Assembly: GCF_958298935.1 (NCBI RefSeq)
Contig: NC_084940.1
Span: forward strand, 7,532,001 to 7,596,000
Direction: 5' to 3'
DNA from: Phragmites australis
Taxonomy: Eukaryota; Streptophyta; Magnoliopsida; Poales; Poaceae
DNA length: 64,000 nt
Shown here: positions 49,201 to 61,147 of the stretch, piece after piece
Layout of the letters: the number at the start of each line of letters is the position of its first letter
How positions within the stretch are numbered: the stretch's first letter is position 1
Translations under genes and position numbers: made by a program
Notes under the pieces: generated by a model
The model's input: the letters and a program-made list of their open reading frames with translations, nothing else
Database searches by the model: none
What the model was told of the DNA's origin: nothing

Positions 49201-52200
49201 GACTGAGGTCAAGCTCCCTTTGTTTCGAAATGAGCTCATAGCTACTATATTATCTTTATAGATGATTTCTCTCTCCACATTTGGATTTATTTCATGTCTT
49301 CTCGTTGCGAGGTGTTATCTATATATAAGCGTTTCGCCACTATGATTCGCACTCAGTTTGACACTCTCATTCATGTCTTTCATGCTGATTCTGCTGGCGA
49401 ATTTCTTTCTGGGCATCTTTGTTCCTTGTTGAACAGGGTACGTTGTATTAGTTCTCCTATCCTGGAGCTCATGCTCAGAATGGCGTTGCTGAGCGCAAGC
49501 ATTATCTCCTTGAGACAACTCGTGCGTTTATGATTTCCTCTTATGTCCCATCTTATTTTTGAGCTGAGGCGGTCTCCACTGTCACATACTTGGTCAATAT
49601 ACAACCCTCTTCTGCTCTCAAGGGTGGGATTCCTTTCGAGCGTCTATATGGATGCCTTCCTAACTACTCTTCTCTTCGTCGTTTTGGCTGTGTTACGTTC
49701 TTCTCCTCTTGTATATTGATGACATGATCATAACAGGATGTGATTTTGAGTATATTGCTTTCGTGAAGGCTCGTCTCAATGAACAGTTTCTTATATCCGA
49801 TCTTGGTCATCTTCGATACTTTCTTGGGATTAAGATCTCTTCTACTTCTGAGGGTTTCTTTCTGTCCCAAGATAAGTATATTCAGGATCTCCTTCATCGT
49901 GCTTCTCTCACTGATAAGCGCACTGTTGAGACTCCCATAGAGCTTAACCTTCAGCTTCGGTCCACTGATGATGAGCCTCTTGCAGATCCCACTCGCTATC
50001 GTCGTCTAGTTGAAAGTCTTGTTTACCTTAGTGTCACTCTACCTGACATTTCTTATGCAGTGCATATCCTCAGTCAGTTCGTTTCTGCTCCCACTCAGTT
50101 CTACTATAGTCATATCCTGCGTGTTTTACACTATCTTCGTGGGACTATCTTTCGTCGTCTCTTCTTTCTACGCTACAACTCTTTATAGCTTCGTGCTTAT
50201 TTTGATACTACTTTGGCTAGTGATCCTTCTGATCACCGGTCTTTTTCTGTCTATTGTGTTTTTCTTGGTGGATCTCTTATTGCTTAGAAGACTAAAAAGC
50301 AGGCCGTAGTTTCTCGTTCTAGTGCAGAGGTTGAGTTGCGAGCCATAGCGTTGTTGACAATGGAGCCCAGTTGGTTACGGTGGTTACTTGAGGATTTTGG
50401 TGTTTCTTTTCCTTCACCTACTCCTCTTTACTCAAACAGTACATGTGCTATCAGTATTGCTCGCGATCCAGTGAAGCATGAGCTCATCAAGCATATTGGT
50501 GTTGATGCTTCTTACACACAGGCACAAGTACATGATGAGGTGATTGCTCTTCAATATGTTCTTTCAGAGCTTCAGTTGTTTGATTTCTTCACGAAGGCAC
50601 AGAGTATAGCTCATCACAGGTTCTATCTCTCCAAACTCAATGTGGTTAATCCCTCATGAGTTTGAAAGGAGTGTTAGATATATATATAGTCCTCTGTGTA
50701 ATATCCTCATCATATAAGGGGTTTTATGCATATTGACACCTATACATGTATATATTGGCCTAGGACCTCCAGGGAAAAACAGTTGTTATTCCTAACAACA
50801 TAAACCATGTACAAAACAATAAAAAAGTGAAAAAACAGGTGATACTGGGACAGAATAGATGTACCGATGAATCAGAGAAAAAGCAAGTCCAGATATCAGA
50901 ATGGCATTGGAGTAACCGAGGTCAACAGCAATTTCTTCTGGAAGCCATGATCTGAAAACCATTTCTTCCACCACAGCAATGCTAGTTGCTGTGGCAAACC
51001 CTCTAAGAGCTAGCAAGAACACATTACTAGAAGACTTGACAAGATCGAAGGGTCTGGCTAAGAATGAAGAAAACCCAGTCCGAAAGGTAGCAAAACCAAG
51101 TAGAATGCTTATTGAGTGCACCAACCCTACAACAGTTACACCTCCAACCAGACCTTGAAAAAATTCTCGCACCTGCAATAAAAAGTCAGTTGTATGCATA
51201 CATAAATCGAATGGGAGCACTCTGAAGTTTTCCTATGCAAGACAAAGTTAGCTAGCTAAGAGATGACAGTTTATACCCGAGCTGTGGATCCAATATTTAT
51301 CCCATATTGCTCAACTGGATTCTCGTAGCCATGTATTCTTTTGCCCCATATCATGACAAGTGTCATTATAGATACGTACAAGCTAACAATGCAAGCATAT
51401 CCAACAATCCCAGTTGAAGCGCTTATTGTCCAACTTTGAACTAGTGTTGGCAGTAGTGGAAGCACAACAGGGGACCATAAAACGAGTACCATGAAAGAAA
51501 AGCCCATAATCCTACAAATGTGATGAAGGCATAAGTTAAGGACAGCCGAATAACAAAAAATAAACAATGAAAGGTATAACATGCCTACAATGGTGAAATT
51601 TCACCTGACTAATCCATGAAAGAGCAAAACTAGTACACATAACACTTAAAGGGAGGGAACTAAATCCACCAAACCATGGATCAAGTAATTAGTAGTCTAC
51701 TTCACAAGAATGAACCCCTACCCGCCCCCTGAGACCCAAATTACCCATCAAACCAAAACAATTCAAGCTATTATCTGAAATAGAAGAATCTGGGGATTGT
51801 TAAATATTGACTAAACCTAGCATTTTGAGAGGACCATTCAGGTATTTTTATGATTTCGTCTTATCTAAGTTGCAATAAGGAAAGATAGGGACAGTACTGA
51901 TCATCACTAGTTATATGCGATGACATCAAGAAACATGACACTGACCACAAAGTGGACTGGAAGAGTGAACTGTATCAACAGATGAGTCAAAATTATGTTT
52001 CTGACAGAAATACAAACTTTTTAGGGAAACAAAAACACAAATTAACAATTAAAAGATCATTAATTCGGTGTGTATTTTCTCTTATGTTACTTTATTTTAA
52101 TATGGCACTCTATTTGCATTCCTAACACAGCCAATTCATCATTCTGTCACAGGTTATTGGTTCTTCGGCAGAAGTTACATATATTGTCTAAGTTACACTA

Positions 52201-55200
52201 ACAAAGACAAGAAATGTATAATTGTAGATCACCCCCGCATATCATCCTTGTTGCAAATGAGAATAAAGGAAATGACATTAATTCTAGATTTTTTTTTTTA
52301 AATGAGAACGAAAGAGATGTAGTTGTATCTAGATTCTTATTTTTTATTGGAAAGAGATGGGGGCTGGACCTCTGTCCATCATTAAAAAAGAGGAATAGAG
52401 ACAAAACATCGCCCATCCTAGGCAGGACCCCCAAGGGTACGAACACCCAAAAAATATTGATTATGTGCCATCACTTACACATAAATGCATCCCGAACCTG
52501 GGACTCAACACGAACAGAACATAGACACTCAAAATAGTATTAAAAAATGTCATAAACACGAGAGCATACTAGAAATTTCATGTATGACTAACATAATCCA
52601 TCTGATGAAAGCACACCATTTAAATTATGTTCTTATTCTTATTCAGTTATTTCTCTTGTGCATAAAAACATAGGACTCACCTCTGAAATAAGGGTCTTTC
52701 GCTGATACGTAAGAATGAGATAAGCCTATCAGTTAAGCTCATAGCACCACGAATTCCGGCCCAGAGTAGAGCAATTTTTCCAACAAACCTCAAAATTCCA
52801 CCTTTTTGTCCGATTTCAGCTAGAACTGCAACAAGCCTACTTGCAGAAAGTCAGACATGAGAACTTGAGAAGCGCAATCAAAGAAAACAAGGGGGGAAAA
52901 AGAGAGTAAGACAATGGAACAAAATAACAGTAACATTAACAGACCTTTCATGATCAACCTCACCATCACCCTTTGTAGGAACTACAGGAGCAGCAACAGA
53001 TAGGGCTTTCTCAGCAAAACTGCTCATCAAATTGTTCTGGCTCTTCTCCTGTGCCGTGTCCTCAAGCTTGGCACTTTCTTCCTGAACAAAACCCTTCTGA
53101 TGAGAGGAAGCAGTAGTGCAATCCATGCCATCATGATTTTCATCCTTTTTTTGCTGAAATATAGAAGTTTTGCATTTTAAAACAGAATCCAACAGGAAGA
53201 AAGAGAAAGATTTAATTATTTCAAAAATGCATCCTTCCTCTACTGTGGTGAAACAGGGAAATGGAACTAAAGAAGTATCTCTTATAAAATAGAGTAAGGA
53301 AAATATAGACAACGATATTAGTTTGCTTACTTGATGATGTGCTACCAAAGCAGAAGCTCCTAGGGCAGCTGTTACGGCCCCGACCATCATACTTTGACCC
53401 TGTGACCTTGTCATCTCCTGCTGGTTGTCCCCACAATTTTTTTCAGTATTATTATCAGCATTTGCTTTGCCACTATCCTGAATATTTGCTTCGCTGCTAT
53501 CCCGAATAATAAAATCCTCACTCAAAATATCTGAGTTCACAGTGAATTTCAGATGGTCATCATGCTTAGAGACACCAACTTGGAAGTAATTTCTCAAACA
53601 TGCCAAAGTTACACCAACTATGACACCCACCGGAAGAATGTTTCTCAGATGTTGAGATTGCTGAATTGCGGCTGATACAGCTTCAACAACATTTTTTCCA
53701 TGTGTTGCACCAAATTTGACAGTTGTTGGATTCCTTTGCACACATGCCACTGAATATAACTCACAGTCAAGCACAATAGTTTTCGAAACCTGAGTAGCAA
53801 CCTGTTTAACATCATCTGCAAGACTTCTTTCAAGTTGCTTAGTATCTGTTATCCCTAGTTTGCGACCAACTTCAATTTGGAGGGCGCATGATAGTTCATC
53901 TCTAATGAAGCATATAAGTGTCTCTCTCAAAGCATTATCAGCTTTGGACCTGGTTGCTACTGTATTGTTCCATTCATTTGACTTGTATGTAGGGTCTGGA
54001 AATTTTCCTGGATTAAAGTAGGGTGCATCAATAACATTGTCTGTTCTAGATGGTTCTCGTGAGGATCCAGCATATTTGATCTCTCCCATGATGCCGCTAT
54101 GTTTGCCAGATTTAGAAATGTCATTTTGCACATTGTCCATTTGGTCTGCTATTTTCCATTTACCCTCTTGTGGATCAAGGAAAAGATCAGTTGCTGAATT
54201 CAACTCTGGTGATTTGAGTTCCAATTGTGTATGAAGAAATTCATGAAGGTACATTGCATACTGTGCCTTCAAGTAAGAGTTGACAACTATATCCAATAAA
54301 TAATCTGGTAAGCCAGCGACCTGCTTCATACCATCAGTATACACATGATCACCAGCTCCATTTCCTTGATAATATCTCATTGTTCCTTTAGCAGATGAAG
54401 CAATGCTTAAATTAGGATTTCCCTCACCACAAGTGCAATCATCATTGGACATTATTGAATGACTTATTCCAGGACTGCTATTTTCTGGTTCTTGAGATGT
54501 TTGGTTTATATCTTCTCCACTTGAGGCATTGTCCATACTCTCCCTCATATGAGATTCTGTCTCATCCACAGAAGGTCCATCATCATTTCCGTCTGGATTT
54601 TCGCCTTTCTCAGAGTCATGTTTCTCAAACTGATCAATCATATTTTCAAGAACCCCAAATACACTGTTGACAGCCATTTGAGTAGAGTCATCAAATCCAG
54701 TTAATGCATCTAATGCATGGGTGACAGTAACCGGGGGAGGTTTAGATTCTTCTGTTTTAGAGACTTGCATGCTTTGATCATTCACATTATTAGCAGCCTT
54801 ATCTTCACTTGTGCGTACTGTGTCACTTTCCTTTTCTATTGCAGGGGATTGTGGATTCTGGTCTGCTGTAGCATCTGTTGGTTGCCCTCTTTCTCTAGGA
54901 GTCCCATTTGAGTTGGCCACTGATTGATCATCAAGAACTTGCTTTGGGGTTGTTTCATTGCCATGTTCTGTTCTATGCTCCTCTTCACTGCTATCACTTA
55001 TTCCTGAGTTTGATTTCTCTGATTTATTGGGTTGTTGTTCGCTTCCCATTTCTGTTGCAGTTCCAACATGTCCAGAAGTTTGGGAAGGCTTTCCTTGTGA
55101 CGACTCGATGCTTTCTCCAGGACTATTGTCATTTGTCATGTTACTATCTTTCTGGTCCCCCTCACCATTGGTTGCAGAACTCCTGTTCTGATCAACCATT

Positions 55201-58200
55201 TTATAATCCTTAAGCCCACTTTCGTTATCTGAATCTTTGAGCTTTTCCTGGGCCACTGTCTTGGTGGTGGTTGATCTTACATTGTTCCAGCCAAGTCGCT
55301 TCAATGCATCTAAACCGAAATTTTGTCGTTTGGAATGTAAAATTTCAGTCACAAACGTTGTAAGTTTTCCACGCACATCTCCAGGTACTGCTTCTTCTAG
55401 AGCTTTCACAAGAGTTTCACCTTGCTCCACCGCTACCAGAACCTTATAACAAGAAAGAAAAAAATGTAAGCAGCTTGATATGTCACGAGACTCTAGCAAG
55501 AAATTCTTGTACCGTCCCCAGAAACAAACAACCATACTTCTAGTTTTTAAAACCAAAATTGTATGCTTATCAGAAACATTCACTCTTTGTATGAAAAACT
55601 CATTCCATGTATCGAAAACATAGCATAAAAGACAAAAAGAGTAAAAGAAACTACATTAAGTTAAATGACTTGACAGTATGCTTAACAATTAATTTATGAA
55701 AATAGTGTAAAGCCTAGATGAAAAATACAGCAAACTTAGAAGCTAGTCCAATCCCCTTCCTTTAGGACTGAGGGATGAGTAGATTTTAAATCTTCAGGAC
55801 AATGCAGATATGAACTGCACAGCAGCGAAAATTTACTATGTCTGGCCTACCTCCTTCTTCTGATCATCATCGAGAGTACCAGGCATTGTAGCATCTAGCA
55901 TGTTTATCACAAGGCTTGCTGATTGTAGCACTTGACCTTTTTCAACATCTTCAGAACTCTCTCCTGACTCTTCATCTGGATCTCTATTTTCCCTGTCTAT
56001 ATCACTATTATTGTTCAACTGCCCGTTTTCTTTGTTTTGAGCACCAGAATACACTTTTGCAGAATCTACAAGCAGCCCATTTACTCCATGGGGAGCATTA
56101 TTATACAAAATAAGCTCAGATTGCTGACGAAAACTGTTTCTTTTTGGAGCTTTCCTATCATCTGCTTGAGGTTCAACAAATGCCAGACCTTTGGATGGGT
56201 TAATAGTGATGTCCACATCTTTGATAAGTGGATGACGACCCTTCAGAAGAGCAAACTCCACTGCTAACAACCACTGCATAAATCCAAATATCAATTTAGT
56301 GCGCCAGATGAAAATGCACACATCATGGGAGAAGCACTTGCAGTAGAGATCCATAAAAATGTTAAATTCTATGGTTGGGACACTGCAAGTAACAGTGTTC
56401 ATTATAATCGGTCATGAATACTATAACATCTGGTTGACCAAAAAAACCAGGAGGACTGGTTATGCGCATGATGAGAGAGAGGGAGGGAGGGGAGGGGGGG
56501 GGGAGAGAGGTATGGGTATACATCAATCTTCTGTATGGAAATGTTGGTATCGTTCAACAAATTTATTTATTTAGAATGGATACTATAAAAAAATTATCTT
56601 GATGAAACTTTTGTGCAGAAATCTTGTTAAGGACGCAAAAATATACATGTCTATTGCTTGAAGTTGTACAATAATGTTTCCATTGGGAGTCCTAAAGGAA
56701 ATAAATAAAACAATGTTACCTCTAAGGCAAGATTCTGGCACCTTAACACAGTGTATCTCTGAAAGGTGAAGATAGTGGAATGTAGACAAGAACAAAGGAG
56801 AAGACTTGTAAAAGGATTTTCTGATATTGAACTGCGGGGTACTGAAAAAAGTGGAGCAGTCCCATCATCACTCTGCAACACAGCATGTCCCTAAATTAGA
56901 TAATTAAAAAGATGGTGTTGACAATGCATGCACTAGATTTCAGTATAATGTTGAGAGTTAGTTAACCTTTTGATATTCTGGCATACAAATTAATATGATG
57001 ATATAAATAGCAAGTTAACTAAGGTCTGCAATTGCTTATATTACCGATAATTCAGAACTATACCTGCATAAATAATAGAGGTATTTTCACACGGGCAACT
57101 GATAGCCTTGTGCTATTTTCAGAATAAAAGTCTTCAAGGGTATCAAACCCATGGGAAACCATGGATATTGCTCCATCAAAGTCACGCAAACAACTGGCTG
57201 ACAAAGCCTTTTGAACATTGAAGTCTTTAGCTTTACCTTGAAAGAGTTCCTGAAAGAATAAACATCAATTGTTGGGCTAAATGCACTTCCAGGGAAAAGG
57301 CTTAAAATACTTGTGGTAATGCCAAATTGTAGAGATCACCACAAGAGCAGTGGTTGGTTAAGTTATTCAACTTGTACAGCTTACACCCATGTTCTATTTA
57401 TAGGAATGCTAAAGTGAGACGCTATTACGGCTACCTACTACAATGGACTTTCACTTGTTCTGTGGATTGATATATGCACATGCCCACCCGAGAGATTGTG
57501 AGCATATGGACAAACGAAAGCACATGGCAGAAGGGGGACGAAAATTTTGGGAGAGCACTAGGGATCACAACCTTGTTAGCACGCAGAATATTGACCAAGC
57601 CTGCTGTGAACTTTTGATCGAGAGCTATATGATGAGGAAAAGATTTTGTTGCTTCTTGTAGGTCAAAAGGGTTGTCAATACAAGCAGCCGCAGTAAGAGG
57701 AGTAGATTCTCCAACTTCCACGAGGTACTTTGTCAGCATATTTGCACCATATCCCCATCCAACACCCATTAGTGTTGTCCAAGGTCTCTTACTGTTTATA
57801 AAGCGTACTGCTGTGCAAACATCATCACTGTCAGCTGCTGTAAATAACCTACATAAGCAGGTAGTTTAGAAGCCCTACAATTTAGAACAGATATCCATCA
57901 CTACCGCAGCATAAAACTTATGTACAAGCATAATGGGGTACACTAATACAATGAAGTTATAAATATGACGGGTGCATTAATACAACAGTTTTAGAGTGCA
58001 TGACTGATCACAAATAGAGTCCATGATGTTCCGAATTTCCAAGAATTCTGGGTATCAGAAATCTCAACAGTGATTGCTAATGGCTCAGTAGGATAATAGG
58101 TAAGAAGCTAACACTTTGGTCGATGAAATTACCTGAATTTGGCAGTTGTTGTTTTCCAGTGATGCCTTGTTACATATCAGTACTTACAATCACTAGGCTG

Positions 58201-59281
58201 TATAAAAAATATTTGTCTAGACTGTTTGTAATCTAGCTTGAGAATAGGCAACAGTTATAGTACTATATTGTGGCATACTTGAGTTTGCATTGAGCATACA
58301 TAAGCAATGCCTGATGTTAGGGTCTAACAATCACAAGCAACAAAAATTGAGAAGTTTAAAGTGAATACTATATATCAAGCAATGAACAACTTGCAAGGTT
58401 CTAGTTCTGGTAGTAAGCAACTACTTGTGACAGGTAATGATTTACTCCAACGCTTCAATATTAACTAGGGAAACAATTAAGCATCCCAAATGAGCAGAAT
58501 TTCACCTTGGCGTAGTGATAGGTGAACCGCCACACCCTCTAGGATTCATCACAATGGGGAAGTACCCATTCTTGAGCGCATCCACCAGGAACATCTTGAC
58601 GCTCCTCTCCATGCTCCCCTCAGGCGTTCCAGGCACGAGAAGTACCGTCGAATCCAGCCCATGCTCCTTATCCAAGTCCAAATTGTCGGGCCAATCGAGC
58701 GCGATCACCCCACCGTCCTCCAGGGCGATGCAAATCCTCTGGTAGGATATGTCACAGGCGCCGTCCCCGCAAGGCGCCGCGGGGATGCGGCCGCAGCTCA
58801 GGTTCACGTAATGCCGCTCCTCGGTGAGCAGCCTCTCGTTGACGCCGTCGAACAGCACGCCCCCGTCCTCGAACGACACGGACGGGCACCGCAGCAGCAC
58901 GCACCGGTTGAACGGCGTCGGACTGGTGAAGAGGATCCACTCCCCCGCGACATCCCCGCACGCGTTGTAGTCCTCCGGGTCGGGGAACGGCGGTGGAAGG
59001 CTGCTCCGGGATGAGGAGAAGGACGACCAGGAAGAGAAGGAGGAAGCGACGGCGGCCGCGGCGGCGACCGCGGCGGGCCCGACGAGCGCAAGGGAGGAGG
59101 GGAGGCTGGCGACGAAGTCGGAGAGGGAGGCGTGGGGGACGGGGCGGTGCGGGCGGTTGTGGCGATGCCGCCGCCGCCGCTGGCGCTGGCGGAGGACGAG
59201 GAGGAACGGGGTGGGGGTGGGCGCGGGCGCGGCGCCTTGGCCAGGGAGGTGCGGAGGAGGAGGCCGGGAGGAGAGAAGCAT
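46276..59281 (-). CDS. EMB8-type alpha/beta-hydrolase / CPBP (CAAX-protease-like) fusion, plastid, 11 exons
   Basis: Coding exons: 59281-58506, 57848-57572, 57249-57064, 56872-56720, 56273-55851, 55442-53331, 53153-52945, 52836-52681, 51511-51277, 51172-50865, 46567-46276; 5127 nt, 1708 aa. All junctions are GT-AG and in phase. Layout as in Arabidopsis At2g03140: basic Pro/Arg-rich transit-like N-terminus (1-60); a hydrophobic Ala stretch (~65-80); alpha/beta-hydrolase fold (~180-460; [19 protein letters not shown], elbow GWGYG 289-293 without Ser); a long acidic, Ser/Asn/Gln-rich middle (~465-1380), mostly one 2.1-kb exon; then several membrane segments and a CPBP domain with EEMVFR (1578-1583) and FSLIH (1607-1611). 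Probably a plastid membrane protein; activity unproven. The start is the best guess: the frame stays open to 59695. Confidence 0.9.
46916..47041 (+). repeat. 5' LTR of the intronic copia (126 bp)
   Basis: TGTTAGATATATATAG..., ending CCTTAATA, where the final CA has become TA. It is followed directly by the tRNA primer site. Confidence 0.85.
47470..50659 (+). pseudogene. Copia gag-pol, frameshifted and internally deleted
   Basis: The polyprotein frame is broken by stops or shifts near 47558, 47660, 47834, 48043, 48486, 48588, 49205, 49560 and 50188. The reading passes from integrase '[11 protein letters not shown]' directly into the RT palm '[11 protein letters not shown]' at about 49695-49710, so roughly the integrase C-terminus and the first half of reverse transcriptase are gone. 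The element therefore cannot move by itself. RNase H end: [22 protein letters not shown] (about 50430-50495). Confidence 0.82.
50672..50797 (+). repeat. 3' LTR of the intronic copia (126 bp)
   Basis: TGTTAGATATATATATAG... ending TTCCTAACA, preceded by the purine-rich 'tttgaaaggag' at 50661-50671. Confidence 0.85.
51512..52680. other. Intron 8 of the fusion gene
   Basis: No exon is needed here: flanking exons join in phase. It holds a possible short interspersed element at about 52280-52500 (T-run, 'gggggctggacctctgtccatcattaaaaaagagg', 'ggcaggacccccaagggtacgaac'), which looks like repeat DNA, but no clear target duplication was found. Confidence 0.4.
56466..56512 (+). repeat. Purine-rich microsatellite (GA/GGGA) in intron 4
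   Basis: 'gatgagagagagggagggaggggaggggggggggagagagg': simple repeat within the intron between exons 4 and 5 of the fusion gene. It could form a G-rich structure; length may vary between individuals. Confidence 0.8.
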
Positions 59282-59759
59282 CAGCGGAGGCGGCTGCGGC
59301 GTGGGCCCCACGCTTCCGGAAGCCTCCGGAGTGGGGACGCAGCGGCGGCGGCGGCGAGGGAAGTGGTGGTGGAGGGGAGACGCGGAGCGGATTGGGAAAA
59401 GGGAAACGGGACGTCGACGGTGACCAAGGCTATCGCGGCTTTTCGAGCGAAAAGCTCCCGCAGTTCGTTGTCGTAGCATCGGTGGGCCCACATCCCTGTG
59501 ACCGACGGGTGGAACGCCTGCCAGCGAGGGAGCCAAGTGTACGGCGTGGGTGGCGCGGGGGAGGCGGCGTGGGGAGCCGGGCCCACGTGGCGGGAGGAGG
59601 ACCGTTTTGGCGGGCATGCAGGACAACGGGAGGAAAGGAACTCCTGCCACGATCCTCACTCGAATCAAATCAAGTATCCAAATCACTCGACACACAGAAT
59701 CACCTCTAGCTCAGTGACACATCTATTGGCCACCAAGTCAATCACACTAAAAAGAGATA
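59282..59759 (-). promoter_or_regulatory. 5' flank / probable 5' UTR and core promoter of the fusion gene
   Basis: GC-rich sequence directly upstream of the chosen ATG; the frame stays open to 59695, so some of it may be 5' UTR or an N-terminal extension. No convincing TATA box was identified; GC-rich TATA-less promoters are common in plastid-protein genes. The plus-strand ORFs overlapping exon 1 (58661-59709) are shadows. Confidence 0.4.
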
Positions 59760-60001
59760 CTTCCTCTGCCTCAGTTTACTCATCACTGTTTTTATTATAG
59801 CAAATTTGACTAAACGTTTTTTTCTAAAATGATTTATAGATATAAGTTTACTAAACTTTTTTTCTAAAATGATTTATAGATATAAGTTTCACGATAAATT
59901 TAATAATATAAACGTTTTAAGTATTTATAATTTTTTTAGAAAAACGCATGATCAAATTTGCTACAATAAAAGACAGTGACAAATAAACTGAAATGGAGTA
60001 G
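59760..60001. mobile_element. Stowaway-like MITE (~242 bp), TA target duplication
   Basis: It begins CTTCCTCTGCCTCAGTTTA and ends with the near reverse complement AAACTGAAATGGAGTAG, flanked by TA at 59758-59759 and 60002-60003. It matches the Stowaway start 'CTCCCTCCGTCTCA..TTA'. An internal 34-bp repeat ('tttttctaaaatgatttatagatataagttt') occurs twice near 59818 and 59858. It sits about 480 bp upstream of the fusion gene's ATG. Confidence 0.85.
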
Positions 60002-60009
60002 TAAAGTTT

Positions 60010-60626
60010 GTAGTAGCAACACATAAGGATTCCCTTCATGTTTCCCTTCAGGGTTTAGATTTTCATCGTGAAAAGATTTTCGTTTCCTTCAGCACTCCAA
60101 CAGTTTCACTTCACGGTTCTCGTCACGAAGGGATTCCCAAGGTCATTCCCTTCAGGACAGGATTCTCTCTCATTTCCCTTCGCGATTCCCCTCGAAAGAA
60201 AGCTGTTGGAGATGAGAGAAAATAAAGGGAATGAGAACGAAAAAGGGAATCAGGAAAGAAATAAAATGAAAGGAATATGGTTGAAGATGGTCTAAGGGGA
60301 AGAAGCTAGCTACTGGTAGGAGACTGGGATGAGAGAGAGAGAGAGAGCAGTAGGGGATTGGGGGATCAATCATCAAAGAAATTTAATAGAGGGAGGAGTT
60401 CCTGAGGAAGAAGAAGATGACTTGTTTATTTTTATCGATGAGCTGGCCGCTCGGTGCTTACGTCTTTTTTAGACTTGTCCTTGAGTGTATGGCCCCACTT
60501 AACAGTCGGATGCGTTGTACGTGACAAGTTCCAAGTGTAGCATGGTGCCGGGGTGTGACGTGGCTCCCCACTTCGAAGGCCCTATCTTTGAAGAAATTTT
60601 TTTATCAATATTGTTGCAGAGGATTG
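60010..60626. other. Repeat-like sequence, 'ggattcccttc' motifs, no gene
   Basis: From 60025 to 60300 short motifs such as 'attcccttc' and their complements ('gaagggattc', 'gaaaggaat') recur in both orientations, suggesting an old inverted-repeat element. A small GA repeat is at 60332-60350. No coding region is recognised. Confidence 0.4.
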
Positions 60627-61147
60627 CTGTAGGGTGTGTTTATTTGCTTGCATACATATGGCTCACTATGGCCATAGGATGCAAGCAATAGGTGTTTAGT
60701 TGTTTGTATGTTACTATGAGTTCGACTCTCGGGATGTAAATGTATTCACTTAGCCTGGCTCTATACAAATGTGAAATTTGGACATTTCTGTAGATCCAGA
60801 CTCGCTGGATGCAGCATGGTGCCTAGCTAATGATGTTATTAGTGTGTGATTAGTACATATTAAATGATATTAGTGTATTTCAAAGAATATTAAGGTTTAG
60901 TAAAATAAACTAAGGACTATAATAGTACAATGATATAAAATAAATGTCATGGTAACACTTGTTTGTATATTTTATCTCATACAATATGTTTTTGTACGAG
61001 CAACCAAACAACATCTATTTTCAACCAAGCTGAACAGATATATGCAACTAAAAAAATTACTACTACATACACTTAGCCTAGCTGAGATGAGCTGACTCAC
61101 AGATACGGACCAGACTCAAGCATGCAAGCAACCAAACCCACCCCTAG
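60627..61147. mobile_element. MITE-like element (~520 bp) with 25-bp inverted ends
   Basis: Left end TGTAGGGTGTGTTTATTTGCTTGCAT and the reverse complement of the right end (CTAGGGGTGGGTTTGGTTGCTTGCATG) are clear inverted repeats of the 'GGGTGTGTTTGGTTGC' class found on grass MITEs. No coding capacity. The exact border and duplication are uncertain. Confidence 0.65.

Larger units (their letters stand above)
46916..50797 (+). mobile_element. Ty1/copia retrotransposon in the last intron of the fusion gene
   Basis: LTRs of 126 bp (46916-47041, 50672-50797) both start TGTTAGATATATATA and share about 80% identity. The flanks are ACATG (46911-46915) and ACATA (50798-50802), a 4/5 match. The primer site TGGTATTAGAGC (47042-47053) fits initiator-Met tRNA. 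Coding traces in order: gag with a UBN2-like region and zinc knuckle [14 protein letters not shown] (48370-48411); protease LDSGASLHM (about 48610); GAG-pre-integrase ([14 protein letters not shown], 49015-49130); integrase (to about 49700); C-terminal reverse transcriptase with YIDD (49712-49723); RNase H (about 50320-50600). A deletion at ~49700 joins integrase to late RT. It is antisense to the host gene. Confidence 0.9.

Noticed and set aside
52198..52537. 107-codon ORF within intron 8 of the fusion gene
   Set aside because: Flanking exons join in phase without it, and the sequence looks like a short repeat element.
54037..55449. Plus-strand ORFs of 60-100 codons
   Set aside because: Antisense to the 2.1-kb exon 6 of the fusion gene.
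58661..59709. Long plus-strand ORFs (up to 238 codons) rich in Arg and Gly
   Set aside because: Antisense shadows of the GC-rich first exon of the fusion gene; no domain, low-complexity composition.
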